Assembly: GCA_017465745.1 (NCBI GenBank)
Contig: JAFTVM010000064.1
Coordinates: 1-64,000, forward strand
DNA: 64,000 nt
Reading direction: 5' to 3'
From: Oscillospiraceae bacterium
GTDB lineage: Bacteria; Bacillota; Clostridia; Oscillospirales; Oscillospiraceae
Shown: positions 17,331 to 24,357 of the stretch, piece by piece
How the letters are laid out: every line of letters begins with the position of its first letter
How positions within the stretch are numbered: the stretch's first letter is position 1
The notes under the pieces: generated by a model
The model's input: only the letters and a program-made list of their open reading frames with translations
The model's database searches: none
Told to the model about the DNA's origin: nothing
Made by a program: the position numbers and the translations under genes

Positions 17331-17347
17331 GTCGTCTGTAGATCAGA

Positions 17348-18586
17348 CTATTTTATTTTTTCGATTTCGCTTCTCAGCCACTCAATCTCTCGCTGGGTGT
17401 ACACCTTTTCGGTAATGTCGTTAATGCTATGACCAACGATATATTTGATAGCGTACTCATCCAAACCGTATTTCTTAGCCTGTGTTACGAAGTGCATTCG
17501 ACCATCGTGCGCCTTGTGTTCCGGATTAAGTTGAAGCATGTCACGAATTCGATACAGCCGCTGTTGATATTTGTCGTACGTCAGCATTAACGCGCCTTTA
17601 TACGACTTACCATCCGTACAGTTGAAAAGATACTCGCTACCCAATTCCACTGCTTCGGCATACCATTTTTCTACGAATGGCCTGATTCTCGAATGAATGG
17701 GTACGATGCGATTTGTACCGGCTTCGGTCTTCATGCCGCCCATGATGGTTCCGTTTTTCAAATCGACATTTTCGACTCGCAGTAGTCCTAATTCACGCGG
17801 ACGCCATCCCATGTAACACTGAATAATGATGACCTCGATCCATTTACTTGTAGATATATTTTCCCACAGGACGGTCATCTCTTCGTCGGTGAAAGGTATA
17901 TGGCTTCTTTGGGATCGCTTGCGTTCCTTCTGGATGTCGCCGGAAACAGTGAATGTTCGAGCATAATTCTTATCGACAATCTCATATTCGACAGCATAAT
18001 CGAGCATTAGATTAAACATGGACTTCATTCGTGCTTTAATGCCTGCGGATGGGTGACGCTCCACACCATGGACGGTTATCGTCCCATCCTCCATGCAGCC
18101 TTTGATATGCCTAGCCCTCAGATCTGTTACGCGCATATTATGAATGGCGGAGCAGTATCTCCAAACTGATACGAATGCTCTCATGCTGGATACGGACGTG
18201 TTTATTTTCGTGTAGTCCTCGTTCCACTTCTCATATAATTCCTGCATAGTCATCGCCGGGGACAAATCGTACGGGTTACGATTATATTCCACAAGAGCGG
18301 CATAAGCGTCGTTATACGTTTCGAAATACGATTCTGGTTTTAGGGGTTTTACGATGGGTCGCCCATTCGGTTGCTTGCCCACCGTGACCATAGCACGGAA
18401 TGGTTTGCGCAAGGATTGACCTTTGATCTCTGATATTTGACCAAATCCATTCGGTAGGCGCCTACGCTTATTCGATTTTCTCGCTGCTCGCTGCTTGACT
18501 TCGTTTTTCATTGGATAACCGCAGTGCGGGCAGGTTGCAGCCTTATCACTGACTGGTAATTCGCACTCAGGACATTTCAACAACAT
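17348..18586 (-). CDS. tyrosine-type phage integrase with N-terminal zinc ribbon
   Basis: 412 residues. It opens with a zinc ribbon LKCPECELPVSDKAATCPHCGYP, then an arm-binding-like segment (GFGQISEIKGQSLRKPFRAMV), a core-binding SAM-like domain and the catalytic domain. Catalytic residues: R in GWRPRELGLL, K in GGMKTEAG, H-x-x-R in HDGRMHF, H in VGHS and the nucleophile in KVYTQR. It is the only leftward phage gene, adjacent to the presumed att site. The zinc ribbon is an uncommon addition. A ribosome-binding GGAGAAT precedes the ATG. Confidence 0.93.
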   Translation of the reverse strand: MLLKCPECELPVSDKAATCPHCGYPMKNEVKQRAARKSNKRRRLPNGFGQISEIKGQSLRKPFRAMVTVGKQPNGRPIVKPLKPESYFETYNDAYAALVEYNRNPYDLSPAMTMQELYEKWNEDYTKINTSVSSMRAFVSVWRYCSAIHNMRVTDLRARHIKGCMEDGTITVHGVERHPSAGIKARMKSMFNLMLDYAVEYEIVDKNYARTFTVSGDIQKERKRSQRSHIPFTDEEMTVLWENISTSKWIEVIIIQCYMGWRPRELGLLRVENVDLKNGTIMGGMKTEAGTNRIVPIHSRIRPFVEKWYAEAVELGSEYLFNCTDGKSYKGALMLTYDKYQQRLYRIRDMLQLNPEHKAHDGRMHFVTQAKKYGLDEYAIKYIVGHSINDITEKVYTQREIEWLRSEIEKIK

Positions 18587-18625
18587 ACATATTCTCCTTT
18601 CTGTCTGGCATTTTCAACCATAGTA

Positions 18626-18675
18626 TATAATGCCGATGTAGGAATTGTCAACTCCTACATTTCCAAGTTGTAGGG
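18626..18675. promoter_or_regulatory. integrase control region with three TCCTACA-type heptamers
   Basis: TGTAGGA (18637), TCCTACA (18653) and TGTAGGG (18669) are 16 bases apart; the first two form a dyad. A TATAAT lies at 18626-18631. The same heptamer forms the array at 17229-17271. Binding here could both build the recombination complex and repress integrase expression. Confidence 0.5.
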
Positions 18676-18712
18676 TTTGAAATTCTAATCTAGGATAGAA
18701 AGGATTATAGAA

Positions 18713-19021
18713 ATGGTTGAACTAGGCGAGGTCGTATGTCCGAATTGTGGAGGATATTTGAGCGGATACGACCATGTAAAGCGGATTGTACGGTCGAAAT
18801 ACGGCGATAGAAAGTTTGTAAACATACCTAGGTATCGTTGCAAACGCTGTAGACGGCTACATAGGGCAATTCCAGGCTATATTTTACCCTATAAACAGTA
18901 TGAAATAGACATTATTCAGGGTGTTATCGAAGGGCTGATTACTCCGGACACTCTTGGATTCGAGGACTTTCCTTGCGAGATGACCATGACCAGATGGCGA
19001 TCGCAGGATCTGCAAACTTAA
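18713..19021 (+). CDS. DUF6431-like zinc-ribbon protein
   Basis: 102 residues. Two CxxC pairs (VVCPNCGGYLSGYD and RYRCKRCRRLHR) make a zinc ribbon, followed by RAIPGYILPYKQYEIDIIQGVI. The pattern matches a family I recall as DUF6431, often found in Firmicutes mobile elements, with a layout like the N-terminal part of transposase/recombinase helper proteins. First rightward gene after the integrase. Confidence 0.65.
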   Translation: MVELGEVVCPNCGGYLSGYDHVKRIVRSKYGDRKFVNIPRYRCKRCRRLHRAIPGYILPYKQYEIDIIQGVIEGLITPDTLGFEDFPCEMTMTRWRSQDLQT

Positions 19022-19026
19022 TTCCG

Positions 19027-19049
19027 GCCCGTCAAGGGCTTTTCTTTTT
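19027..19049 (+). terminator. terminator after the DUF6431-like gene
   Basis: GCCC GTCAA GGGC followed by TTTTCTTTTT, directly after the stop codon. Confidence 0.65.
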
Positions 19050-19129
19050 GCATATTTCGACCCACCGACTATGTTTTCACAAAACGCAATTCCTATCCTA
19101 GAATAGCCGTTGAAAGGAGGTAAGCGCAA

Positions 19130-19378
19130 ATGGATGAACAATTTGCAAGTGGCTCGGTACCCGTTATTGTCGCGGCCAGGGTTTATGGCAAAGACCCGTC
19201 ATGGGTTCGAGCCGGCATTATCGCCGGGTGGCTCCCGATCGGTACGGCTACGAGAAAAGGAAAGCGCGTCACCAGTATTGACGAGATGAATTCCAAGTAC
19301 GGACGCATCAACTACCATATTTCACCCAAGCGTTTATACGAGGAAACCGGTTATATTTGGAGAGGAGAAAAGCGTTAG
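19130..19378 (+). CDS. excisionase-like small DNA-binding protein
   Basis: 82 residues with AAAGGAGG upstream. VPVIVAARVYGKDPSWVRAGIIAGWLPIGTATRKGKRV reads like a MerR/excisionase-type winged helix, in which a helix-turn-helix is followed by a basic wing. Location next to the integrase supports a recombination-directionality or regulatory role. Its stop codon overlaps the start of the next gene. Confidence 0.55.
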   Translation: MDEQFASGSVPVIVAARVYGKDPSWVRAGIIAGWLPIGTATRKGKRVTSIDEMNSKYGRINYHISPKRLYEETGYIWRGEKR

Positions 19379-19797
19379 TGGGAACGAACATCAGACCAGA
19401 GGTATCTGAGAAGAATCCATATTGGATTGACCGACATCGTTATTACGAGCTTAAGCACTTTTGTCTTCAGTATCCTTCTTGGAAGCGTGCATATTTTACA
19501 CTGGATGGGATGAGTAAACGTCCTACCGATCTCGCAGTCATTGCTAAGCGTTACCCAGATGGCGACCCGGTGTCCAAGTGTGCTGAGGCACGTATATTCT
19601 ATAAGGATCGAATCGATATGGTTGAGAAGGCAGCTGCGGATACCGATTCCGAGATTGGGCGATATATTCTGAAAGCCGTTACGGAAGGTTTGTCGTTCGA
19701 CGTCCTAAAAGTACGCGAGGGCATTCCCTGTGGTAAAGACTATTACTATGAGTTATACAGAAAGTTCTTCTGGCTACTCCACCGAGCGCGACAATAA
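19378..19797 (+). CDS. ArpU/RinA-like putative phage transcription regulator
   Basis: 139 residues from a GTG sharing its G with the preceding stop (TAGTG) and with AGGAG ten bases upstream; an ATG 21 bases earlier is possible. The C-terminal part (AADTDSEIGRYILKAVTEGLSFDVLKVREGIPCGKDYYYELYRKFFWLL) resembles the sigma-like region of ArpU/RinA-type phage activators. It lies just upstream of the first TTCGCA-N14-TATAAT promoter, so it is a candidate activator of that promoter family. Confidence 0.45.
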   Translation: MGTNIRPEVSEKNPYWIDRHRYYELKHFCLQYPSWKRAYFTLDGMSKRPTDLAVIAKRYPDGDPVSKCAEARIFYKDRIDMVEKAAADTDSEIGRYILKAVTEGLSFDVLKVREGIPCGKDYYYELYRKFFWLLHRARQ

Positions 19798-19823
19798 GTC
19801 GCATATTTTGCAAGGCCTTTAAT
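19798..19823 (+). promoter_or_regulatory. phage promoter P1 (GTCGCA-N14-TTTAAT)
   Basis: Member of the phage promoter family: upstream hexamer, exactly 14 bases, -10 box, then GGA. The spacer reads TATTTTGCAAGGCC. It starts immediately after the preceding stop codon and drives the gene 33 bases downstream. Confidence 0.7.
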
Positions 19824-19855
19824 GGAGAAACCAAAATACATTGGAGGTAAACACA

Positions 19856-20095
19856 ATGAAATTCACTGAAATGAAGAACGGATTGCCCAAGCGAGAGAAC
19901 AATAAGCTCAACCTGCTGCTGAAGGAATTCGTACGCATGAATGTCGCGGTCGTGAGAGTCGACCTCGAACAGCATGAGTACGCAAGCGTAAGCGTGGCGA
20001 GAAGCGTTATTGGCGCTGCCTGCAAGCGGCACTGCGTTCCCGTTAAGACGAAAGTCAGAGATGGAGTCCTGTATCTGGTTCGTACCGACATGTAA
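19856..20095 (+). CDS. small phage protein, unknown function
   Basis: 79 residues from the ATG that follows GGAGGTAAACACA. Basic, predicted alpha/beta (KLNLLLKEFVRMNVAVVRVDL...YASVSVARSVIGAACKRHCVPVKTKVRDGVLYLVR). The layout, a short alternating fold with conserved SVARSV, suggests a small regulatory or binding protein. It has its own promoter and its own terminator. Confidence 0.6.
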   Translation: MKFTEMKNGLPKRENNKLNLLLKEFVRMNVAVVRVDLEQHEYASVSVARSVIGAACKRHCVPVKTKVRDGVLYLVRTDM

Positions 20096-20106
20096 TAACA
20101 AACGCG

Positions 20107-20132
20107 GAGGCCTTCGGGCCTCTTTCGTTTTT
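20107..20132 (+). terminator. terminator
   Basis: GAGGCC TTCG GGCCTC with a TTTCGTTTTTT tail, a stable tetraloop hairpin. It abuts the next phage promoter directly. Confidence 0.85.
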
Positions 20133-20157
20133 TCGCATATTTTGCAGCTCCTTTAAT
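20132..20157 (+). promoter_or_regulatory. phage promoter P2 (TTCGCA-N14-TTTAAT)
   Basis: Spacer TATTTTGCAGCTCC and -10 box followed by GAA. Nearly identical to P1 and starts at the last T of the preceding terminator. Confidence 0.75.
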
Positions 20158-20193
20158 GAACAAACTTAACAAACAATCGAAAGGAGAAACATT

Positions 20194-20568
20194 ATGGAGA
20201 TCATCATCGAAGGCAAAAAAGTTAAGGGAGGAGAGCATAATCGTAACTGGAAGGAGAAGCTGGCTGACGGCCTGCGTGTCACTTCGGAGTTTATTCGCGA
20301 CAACAAGGAAATGGTTGTTCTGCTCATTCCCGTGGCTTCCTCTGTTGTGACCGGCACTACCAAGATCGTGCGCGGCCTCATCAATCTGGGAGTTGCGAAG
20401 AACGAGCGGAAGGTAACCGACCGGCGTTGTTACGATCCGTCCGAGGGACACTACTGGAACCTCAGACGCGCCCTGAATAACGAGGAATGGCTCAGAGTCT
20501 CCCGCAGACAGGCAAACGGTGAAAGACTCGGCGATATTCTCGCTGACATGAAGCTGTTAAAGCGTTAA
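20194..20568 (+). CDS. small membrane-associated phage protein
   Basis: 124 residues with AAAGGAGAAACATT before the ATG. A basic N-terminal part leads into one hydrophobic segment (residues about 39-58, EMVVLLIPVASSVVTGTTKI), then a polar tail containing RRCYDPSEGHYWNLRRALNNEEW. No family recognised. One of about twenty small membrane proteins encoded by this phage. Confidence 0.6.
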   Translation: MEIIIEGKKVKGGEHNRNWKEKLADGLRVTSEFIRDNKEMVVLLIPVASSVVTGTTKIVRGLINLGVAKNERKVTDRRCYDPSEGHYWNLRRALNNEEWLRVSRRQANGERLGDILADMKLLKR

Positions 20569-20573
20569 AAAGC

Positions 20574-20605
20574 GAGGGCGGTCATCACGACCGCTCTTTC
20601 TTTTA
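20574..20605 (+). terminator. terminator
   Basis: GAGGGCGGTC ATCAC GACCGCTCT with one bulge, then TTCTTTTAT. Confidence 0.75.
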
Positions 20606-20705
20606 TATTTTCCCGTACGCAGGTGACCGAAAAAAGTAGTATCTTCGTATGTGAAAAATTCCCCGGGTGGAAAACCGGAAAAACAATCCCGAAAGGAGGA
20701 AGTAT

Positions 20706-20942
20706 ATGGAAGGCGGCACTATTATCGCATTGGTCATTGGTATTATGATCGGCTGCATCATTATGAGTATCGTCCAGTTCCGAGAGCGAAACCGGCAGTA
20801 TGTCGGCGACATCCGAATCGATACATCCGATCCCGATGGCCCATACCCGTTCTTGGAATCATTCATTTCCATGGATGCGCTCATGAAGCGGAAGTTCGTG
20901 ATTATGCGAATCGTCTGTGAAAACTACATCTCGCAGGATTAG
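20706..20942 (+). CDS. small membrane phage protein with DPDGPY motif
   Basis: 78 residues from the ATG after GGAGGAAGTAT. N-terminal transmembrane helix (residues 4-23), then VGDIRIDTSDPDGPYPFLES...VIMRIVCENYISQD. The DPDGPY...LE pattern is one I recall in many Firmicutes phage proteins of unknown role. The last codons contain the start of promoter P3. A clear promoter for this gene itself was not found in 20607-20705. Confidence 0.65.
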   Translation: MEGGTIIALVIGIMIGCIIMSIVQFRERNRQYVGDIRIDTSDPDGPYPFLESFISMDALMKRKFVIMRIVCENYISQD

Positions 20943-20955
20943 CAATCCCTATTAT
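20930..20955 (+). promoter_or_regulatory. phage promoter P3 (CTCGCA-N14-TATTAT)
   Basis: Same spacing as the other family members. The hexamer lies inside the last codons of the upstream gene and the -10 box lies just after its stop. Confidence 0.65.
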
Positions 20956-20987
20956 GAAAACGCATATATTTAAGGAGGTTAATCATC

Positions 20988-21386
20988 ATGCGTGACGAAA
21001 TTAGTGCAAAGTTGGACGAGGTAATCACTCAGTTGATTGCGAAACTGAAGGATCTTACCCCTGGAACCCCGGAACATACGGCAGCAACCGAAGCCCTGAA
21101 CAAGCTGTACAAGCTGCGGATCGAGGAGACCACCCACGACCACGACTGGTCGCTCAAGTGTGAGCATGACGTTATTGAAGAACGTGAGCTCGCGTTTAAG
21201 CGCAACCAGGCATGGTGGGGCCGAGTCTTCGACGCTCTGAAGCTGACGGCTGAGGTTCTCGGCGTCGTAGCACCGCTGTGTGTCTACGCGGTATTCCTGG
21301 GCAGAGGCTTCAAGTTCGAAGAAACTGGTACCTATACCTCGAAGACGATGCTGAATCTGATCAGCTGGTTCAAGCCCAAGAAGTAA
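20988..21386 (+). CDS. small phage protein with one transmembrane helix
   Basis: 132 residues with AAGGAGGTTAATCATC upstream. Helical N-terminal half with charged coiled-coil character (ISAKLDEVITQLIAKLKDLTPGTPEHTAATEALNKLYKLRIEE), then one membrane helix (LTAEVLGVVAPLCVYAVFLG). Function unknown. Followed by a terminator. Confidence 0.6.
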   Translation: MRDEISAKLDEVITQLIAKLKDLTPGTPEHTAATEALNKLYKLRIEETTHDHDWSLKCEHDVIEERELAFKRNQAWWGRVFDALKLTAEVLGVVAPLCVYAVFLGRGFKFEETGTYTSKTMLNLISWFKPKK

Positions 21387-21401
21387 GCAAGTTTTCAATG
21401 C

Positions 21402-21436
21402 GGAGAGAGCGTGGTAAAAACACGTTCTCTTCGTTT
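21402..21436 (+). terminator. terminator
   Basis: AGAGAGCGTG / CACGTTCTCT stem with one mismatch, loop GTAAAAA, then TCGTTTT. Confidence 0.65.
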
Positions 21437-21447
21437 TCGATATTCTC

Positions 21448-21475
21448 TTGAAAACGGCGAAACCTGTGGTATAAT
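21448..21475 (+). promoter_or_regulatory. sigma-A-type promoter of a moron-like gene
   Basis: TTGAAA, 16 bases, TATAAT. Unlike the TTCGCA family it has a normal -35 box and spacing, so host polymerase alone could use it in a lysogen. Confidence 0.7.
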
Positions 21476-21510
21476 GTTAATCATCTCACCCATTATGGAG
21501 GTTATTTACT

Positions 21511-22101
21511 ATGGGTTTTACCGAAACACTTAAAAAACTGTGGCCGCTGATCGTCATATTTGTGGTTGGACTCGCAGTACTTCTTGTAAATGAGAAGACC
21601 GGTTTCCTCGAGGAAAAACCCGAGGTCGACCCCACCGAGAATATTTCGATTGTTGCCACAGATGAGATCGAACAGATGGACGAAACGGAAACTAATGTTG
21701 AGGACGGTGTTTCTGATATTCTTACCATCGAAAACTGCGAAGATCTGGCGAATCTGCTGTCTCTCAAGGACCCTTTCGATCCCAGCGTTGCGGAATTCGC
21801 CGAGGAATACAAGGGTCGCATCGTCGAATTTGACGCTTGTATAGCATATCTGAGTAATCACGGTAGCTACGATACTCGATACGATATCCTGTTGTACGGC
21901 TGTGACTATAGCGAAACTACCGTATCGGGTCCTAGCTTCCAGTTCGAAGATGTAGGCGTATACGATCTAGGTATCAGCGATTTATATCTGCCCGATTATA
22001 TTACTGCTGGACGCAACGTCCATATCGTCGCCGAAGTTGAGGAATTCGACCCCAATTCTGGTCTATTCAAGCTTGATCCCGTAAGTATTACCGACAGATG
22101 A
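21511..22101 (+). CDS. membrane-anchored DUF4839-like protein (moron candidate)
   Basis: 196 residues with GGAGGTTATTTACT upstream. N-terminal membrane anchor (residues 9-28), acidic linker, then a domain (EFDACIAYLSNHGSYDTRYDILLYGCDYS...FKLDPVSI) that matches what I recall of DUF4839, a surface-exposed domain in Gram-positive proteins. It has its own sigma-A-type promoter and strong terminator, so it probably is expressed in the lysogen and could alter the host surface or block superinfection (inference). Confidence 0.7.
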   Translation: MGFTETLKKLWPLIVIFVVGLAVLLVNEKTGFLEEKPEVDPTENISIVATDEIEQMDETETNVEDGVSDILTIENCEDLANLLSLKDPFDPSVAEFAEEYKGRIVEFDACIAYLSNHGSYDTRYDILLYGCDYSETTVSGPSFQFEDVGVYDLGISDLYLPDYITAGRNVHIVAEVEEFDPNSGLFKLDPVSITDR

Positions 22102-22112
22102 CACATATTTAC

Positions 22113-22149
22113 AAAGCCTGTGCCTTAATTGGCATGGGCTTTTCTTTTT
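22113..22149 (+). terminator. terminator of the DUF4839-like cassette
   Basis: AAGCCTGTGCC TTAATT GGCATGGGCTT followed by TTCTTTTTG. Closely similar in sequence to the terminator at 46306-46343. Confidence 0.85.
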
Positions 22150-22159
22150 GGAGAAAAAC

Positions 22160-22519
22160 ATGCGATACCACTATTCTAAACCCTGCATCACCACTTCAAT
22201 GTACGGACGACGATATATTTGTGACCATCCGGTGTATAACGTCTGCACACTATTCGAAATTGGGGACAAGGGTCTGGCGGTGATTCAGCAGCGTTTCGAT
22301 CCTAAAAACAAAAGTACCCGATGGGGTGAGCTGGAATCCGGTTTGGCCGACGAGCTATATTTACACCCAAAGTTCAAGGAATTTTTCGATAAGAGAGCCG
22401 GAAAGTGTATCGACGGTTTATATCCGACGGTCACAATACGGCAAATCATGTGGGCGCTTAAGATGAAACCCCTACCTAAAGCCCGATGGGAAACGGTATT
22501 CGACAGACGCGATATTTGA
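22160..22519 (+). CDS. conserved mobile-element protein, unknown function
   Basis: 119 residues from an ATG with GGAG six bases upstream. Distinctive residues: YHYSKP, YGRRYICDHPVYNVCTLFEIGDKGLAVIQQRF, LYLHPKFKEFFDKRAG, GLYPTVTIRQIMWALKMKPL, WETVFDRRDI. I recall this pattern from clostridial integrative elements and phages but know no function. It follows a terminator closely and has no visible own promoter, so it depends on read-through. Confidence 0.65.
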   Translation: MRYHYSKPCITTSMYGRRYICDHPVYNVCTLFEIGDKGLAVIQQRFDPKNKSTRWGELESGLADELYLHPKFKEFFDKRAGKCIDGLYPTVTIRQIMWALKMKPLPKARWETVFDRRDI

Positions 22520-22520
22520 G

Positions 22521-22546
22521 TTCGCAAAAATTGCAGTTCCTTTAAT
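22521..22546 (+). promoter_or_regulatory. phage promoter P4 (TTCGCA-N14-TTTAAT)
   Basis: Spacer AAAATTGCAGTTCC, -10 followed by GAA. It begins two bases after the preceding stop codon. Confidence 0.75.
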
Positions 22547-22580
22547 GAAGAATCTTATATTTATGAAAGGAGGATGAATC

Positions 22581-22724
22581 ATGTATAGCAAGAAAGAAAT
22601 GTTCTTGGCCGTGACATTTAGCCTGATTGCGGGTTTCGCAGTCGGCTATTCTAAGGCCAGAGAACTGTGTCTCCAGGCAATCATGACTGCAACCGGAACG
22701 TCCGATAAAGATTCTGAAGAGTAA
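22581..22724 (+). CDS. 47-residue membrane peptide
   Basis: ATG with AAAGGAGGATGAATC upstream. MYSKKEM, a hydrophobic helix (MFLAVTFSLIAGFAVGYSK), then a polar acidic end (DKDSEE). It sits alone between P4 and a terminator, so the cassette exists for this peptide. No family recognised. Confidence 0.6.
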   Translation: MYSKKEMFLAVTFSLIAGFAVGYSKARELCLQAIMTATGTSDKDSEE

Positions 22725-22735
22725 TGATATGAGGA

Positions 22736-22760
22736 AGAGGGTTCGCGCCCTCTTTTCTCT
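22736..22760 (+). terminator. terminator
   Basis: AGAGGG TTCGCG CCCTCT followed by TTTCTCT. Confidence 0.75.
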
Positions 22761-22768
22761 CTGTCCAA

Positions 22769-22794
22769 TTCGCAAATTTTGCAAATCCTATAAT
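22769..22794 (+). promoter_or_regulatory. phage promoter P5 (TTCGCA-N14-TATAAT)
   Basis: Spacer AATTTTGCAAATCC; consensus -10 followed by GAG. The next start codon is 153 bases away, much farther than in the other cassettes, leaving room for a structured leader. Confidence 0.8.
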
Positions 22795-22800
22795 GAGAAG

Positions 22801-22946
22801 GAAGTAGCAGTAATGTGGTCCGGGTGAGAGTCCCGGCATCTGAGAAGATGACATATAAGTAATAAGACCGAGCAACTCTCGGGCGGGAAATGAACCGTAC
22901 AAGACTACACCTTCTCTTATATTTTTTAGCAAAGGAGAAAGCACCA
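22801..22946 (+). ncRNA. structured leader RNA upstream of a DUF6353-type gene
   Basis: Three stem-loops follow the P5 start: CCGGG TGAGAGT CCCGG (22820-22836), directly joined to CATCT GAGA AGATG (22837-22850, a GNRA loop), and CCGAG CAACT CTCGG (22868-22882). None has a T-run. No known riboswitch consensus is recognised. It could be a regulatory leader or a small RNA processed from the message. Confidence 0.45.
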
Positions 22947-23720
22947 ATGAAAGGAACAAAAGCAATCGGTCAATTCATCAAGAAACATTCGCCCACTATT
23001 CTGTCGTTCCTCGCTTCCGCCGGTGTTGCGGGCACTGCATATTTGGCGGTGAGAGGTCGGGAGAAGGCCGACTCTGCAAAAACGGAGGCCATCCGTGTTA
23101 AGCAGGAGCCTCTGACGAAAAAGGAGGAATTCCTGGTCGCCGCGCCCAAGTATATTCCCGCCATCGCAGCTGGAAGTGCGACCGTAGCCTGCATATTCGG
23201 CGCCAACGTACTCAATCATCGTCAGCAGGCGGCCCTGATGGGGGCATACGTGCTTCTGGAAAACTCCTATAAGGACTTCAAGAAGAAGTTCAACGAGCGT
23301 TATGGCCCGGAAGCAGAGGCGGAGATCCGCTATGAAATCGCCAAGGACAAAGTGGAAGAAGACCATCAGAAAAAGGAACTTCCTCCTCCCTCCGGTGGTG
23401 AGAAGTTGCTGTTCTTCGAAGAGTTGAGCGGCGAATATTTCGAGGCGACTGAGGCCGAAATTCTCTATGCCGAATACCATTTCAATCGCAATTTTGTCTT
23501 AGCCGGTCATGCTCTGCTGAATCAGCTGTATGACTGGTATGGTCTGCCTCACACCAAGGCCGGCGAAGTTCTCGGCTGGAACCTGTATGATGGCGAATGC
23601 TTCTACGGGTATCGCTGGGTCGATTTCGAACATAACCGCGTCGTTCTCGACGACGGTCTGGAAGTGTACGTAATCAGTATGCCGTTCGCACCCCATGCTG
23701 ACTACGAAGAAGAAGGGTAA
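22947..23720 (+). CDS. DUF6353-type membrane protein, paralogue 1
   Basis: 257 residues from the ATG after AAAGGAGAAAGCACCA. Layout: basic start, KKHSPTILSFLASAGVAGTAYLAV membrane helix, 60-residue charged loop, second membrane helix (YIPAIAAGSATVACIFGANV), helical stretch with LLENSYKDFKKKFNERYG, and a soluble C-terminal domain (FFEELSGEYFEATEAEILYAEYHFNRNF...LYDWYGLPHTKAGEVLGWN). The same layout recurs in the genes at 24358 and 27530. I recall this as DUF6353; function unknown. Confidence 0.7.
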   Translation: MKGTKAIGQFIKKHSPTILSFLASAGVAGTAYLAVRGREKADSAKTEAIRVKQEPLTKKEEFLVAAPKYIPAIAAGSATVACIFGANVLNHRQQAALMGAYVLLENSYKDFKKKFNERYGPEAEAEIRYEIAKDKVEEDHQKKELPPPSGGEKLLFFEELSGEYFEATEAEILYAEYHFNRNFVLAGHALLNQLYDWYGLPHTKAGEVLGWNLYDGECFYGYRWVDFEHNRVVLDDGLEVYVISMPFAPHADYEEEG

Positions 23721-23746
23721 TTCGCATATTTTACAAGTCCTATAAT
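23721..23746 (+). promoter_or_regulatory. phage promoter P6 (TTCGCA-N14-TATAAT)
   Basis: Spacer TATTTTACAAGTCC and -10 followed by GAA. It begins at the base after the stop of the preceding gene. The start codon lies 22 bases downstream with AAAGGAGG between. Confidence 0.8.
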
Positions 23747-23767
23747 GAAAGGAGGTGTAACACACGT

Positions 23768-23956
23768 ATGAATATTTGGAAGATCGCAAGCGTAGCTCTG
23801 ACCATCGTAGGTGGCATTCTGGGTATGGCGGCCGAATTGGCCGACAGCAGGAATCTTGCCATCGAGGCTCGGGAAGAGGCACACGATGCCGCAATCGATG
23901 AAGTCCATCGCATGTTCGCCGTAAACGACAATAATCAGAACGAAGAGGAAGTGTAA
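23768..23956 (+). CDS. 62-residue membrane protein
   Basis: ATG preceded by AAAGGAGGTGTAACACACGT. One N-terminal membrane helix (IWKIASVALTIVGGILGMAAEL) and a charged acidic tail rich in Glu/Asn. No family recognised. Its last codons form one arm of the following terminator. Confidence 0.6.
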   Translation: MNIWKIASVALTIVGGILGMAAELADSRNLAIEAREEAHDAAIDEVHRMFAVNDNNQNEEEV

Positions 23957-23970
23957 TGCTTCCTCTTTTA
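23944..23970 (+). terminator. terminator overlapping the gene end
   Basis: GAGGAAG TGTAATG CTTCCTC followed by TTTTAT; the stop codon TAA lies in the loop. Confidence 0.75.
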
Positions 23971-23986
23971 TCTTTCGTGCAAACAA

Positions 23987-24343
23987 ATGAATAGTGGTAT
24001 TACCCTGTCAAAAATCGACACATATGAATTTCTAAGGTGGTATGAAATGGAACAGTATGAATTGCTGAAGGCGATCATATACGACTATCGGGCTGATATC
24101 ATCATGCCTATGTGTAATGCTCGCAGCAAACGCTTTATGCTTATGAGTTTTCAAAGAAGCGCTACTGAGGAAATCCTGCGGTTTGTCAAGACTCACGATC
24201 CTTTCGACTCAGTCGGATCGATCGAGTTGTTCATCGACGAAATGGAGGAAAGCGCTGCTGAGTATCCCGAAAGCAGTATCATGTTTCTGACATACGCCCA
24301 TACCGCCGCCGATATTCTCGATATCCTCAAGTCAGCCATTTGA
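23987..24343 (+). CDS. phage protein, unknown function
   Basis: 118 residues, alpha-helical and soluble (YEFLRWYEMEQYELLKAIIYDYRADIIMPMC...HTAADILDILKSAI). The start is uncertain: the first ATG has no ribosome-binding site, while an in-frame ATG at 24047 follows AAGGTGG. No family recognised. The next gene begins 14 bases downstream with the AAAGGAGAAAGTA leader common to this phage. Confidence 0.5.
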   Translation: MNSGITLSKIDTYEFLRWYEMEQYELLKAIIYDYRADIIMPMCNARSKRFMLMSFQRSATEEILRFVKTHDPFDSVGSIELFIDEMEESAAEYPESSIMFLTYAHTAADILDILKSAI

Positions 24344-24357
24344 AAGGAGAAAGTACA

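Noticed and set aside
20607..20705. A further phage promoter (TACGCA ... TAGTAT) before the gene at 20706
   Set aside because: The spacing is 15 rather than 14 and the -10 box is poor, so it was not added to the promoter family.
22820..22836. A tRNA-like T-arm (5-bp stem, 7-base loop) in the leader of the DUF6353-type gene
   Set aside because: The loop is TGAGAGT, not TTCRANY, and no acceptor stem, anticodon arm or CCA is present. Kept only as part of a structured leader.
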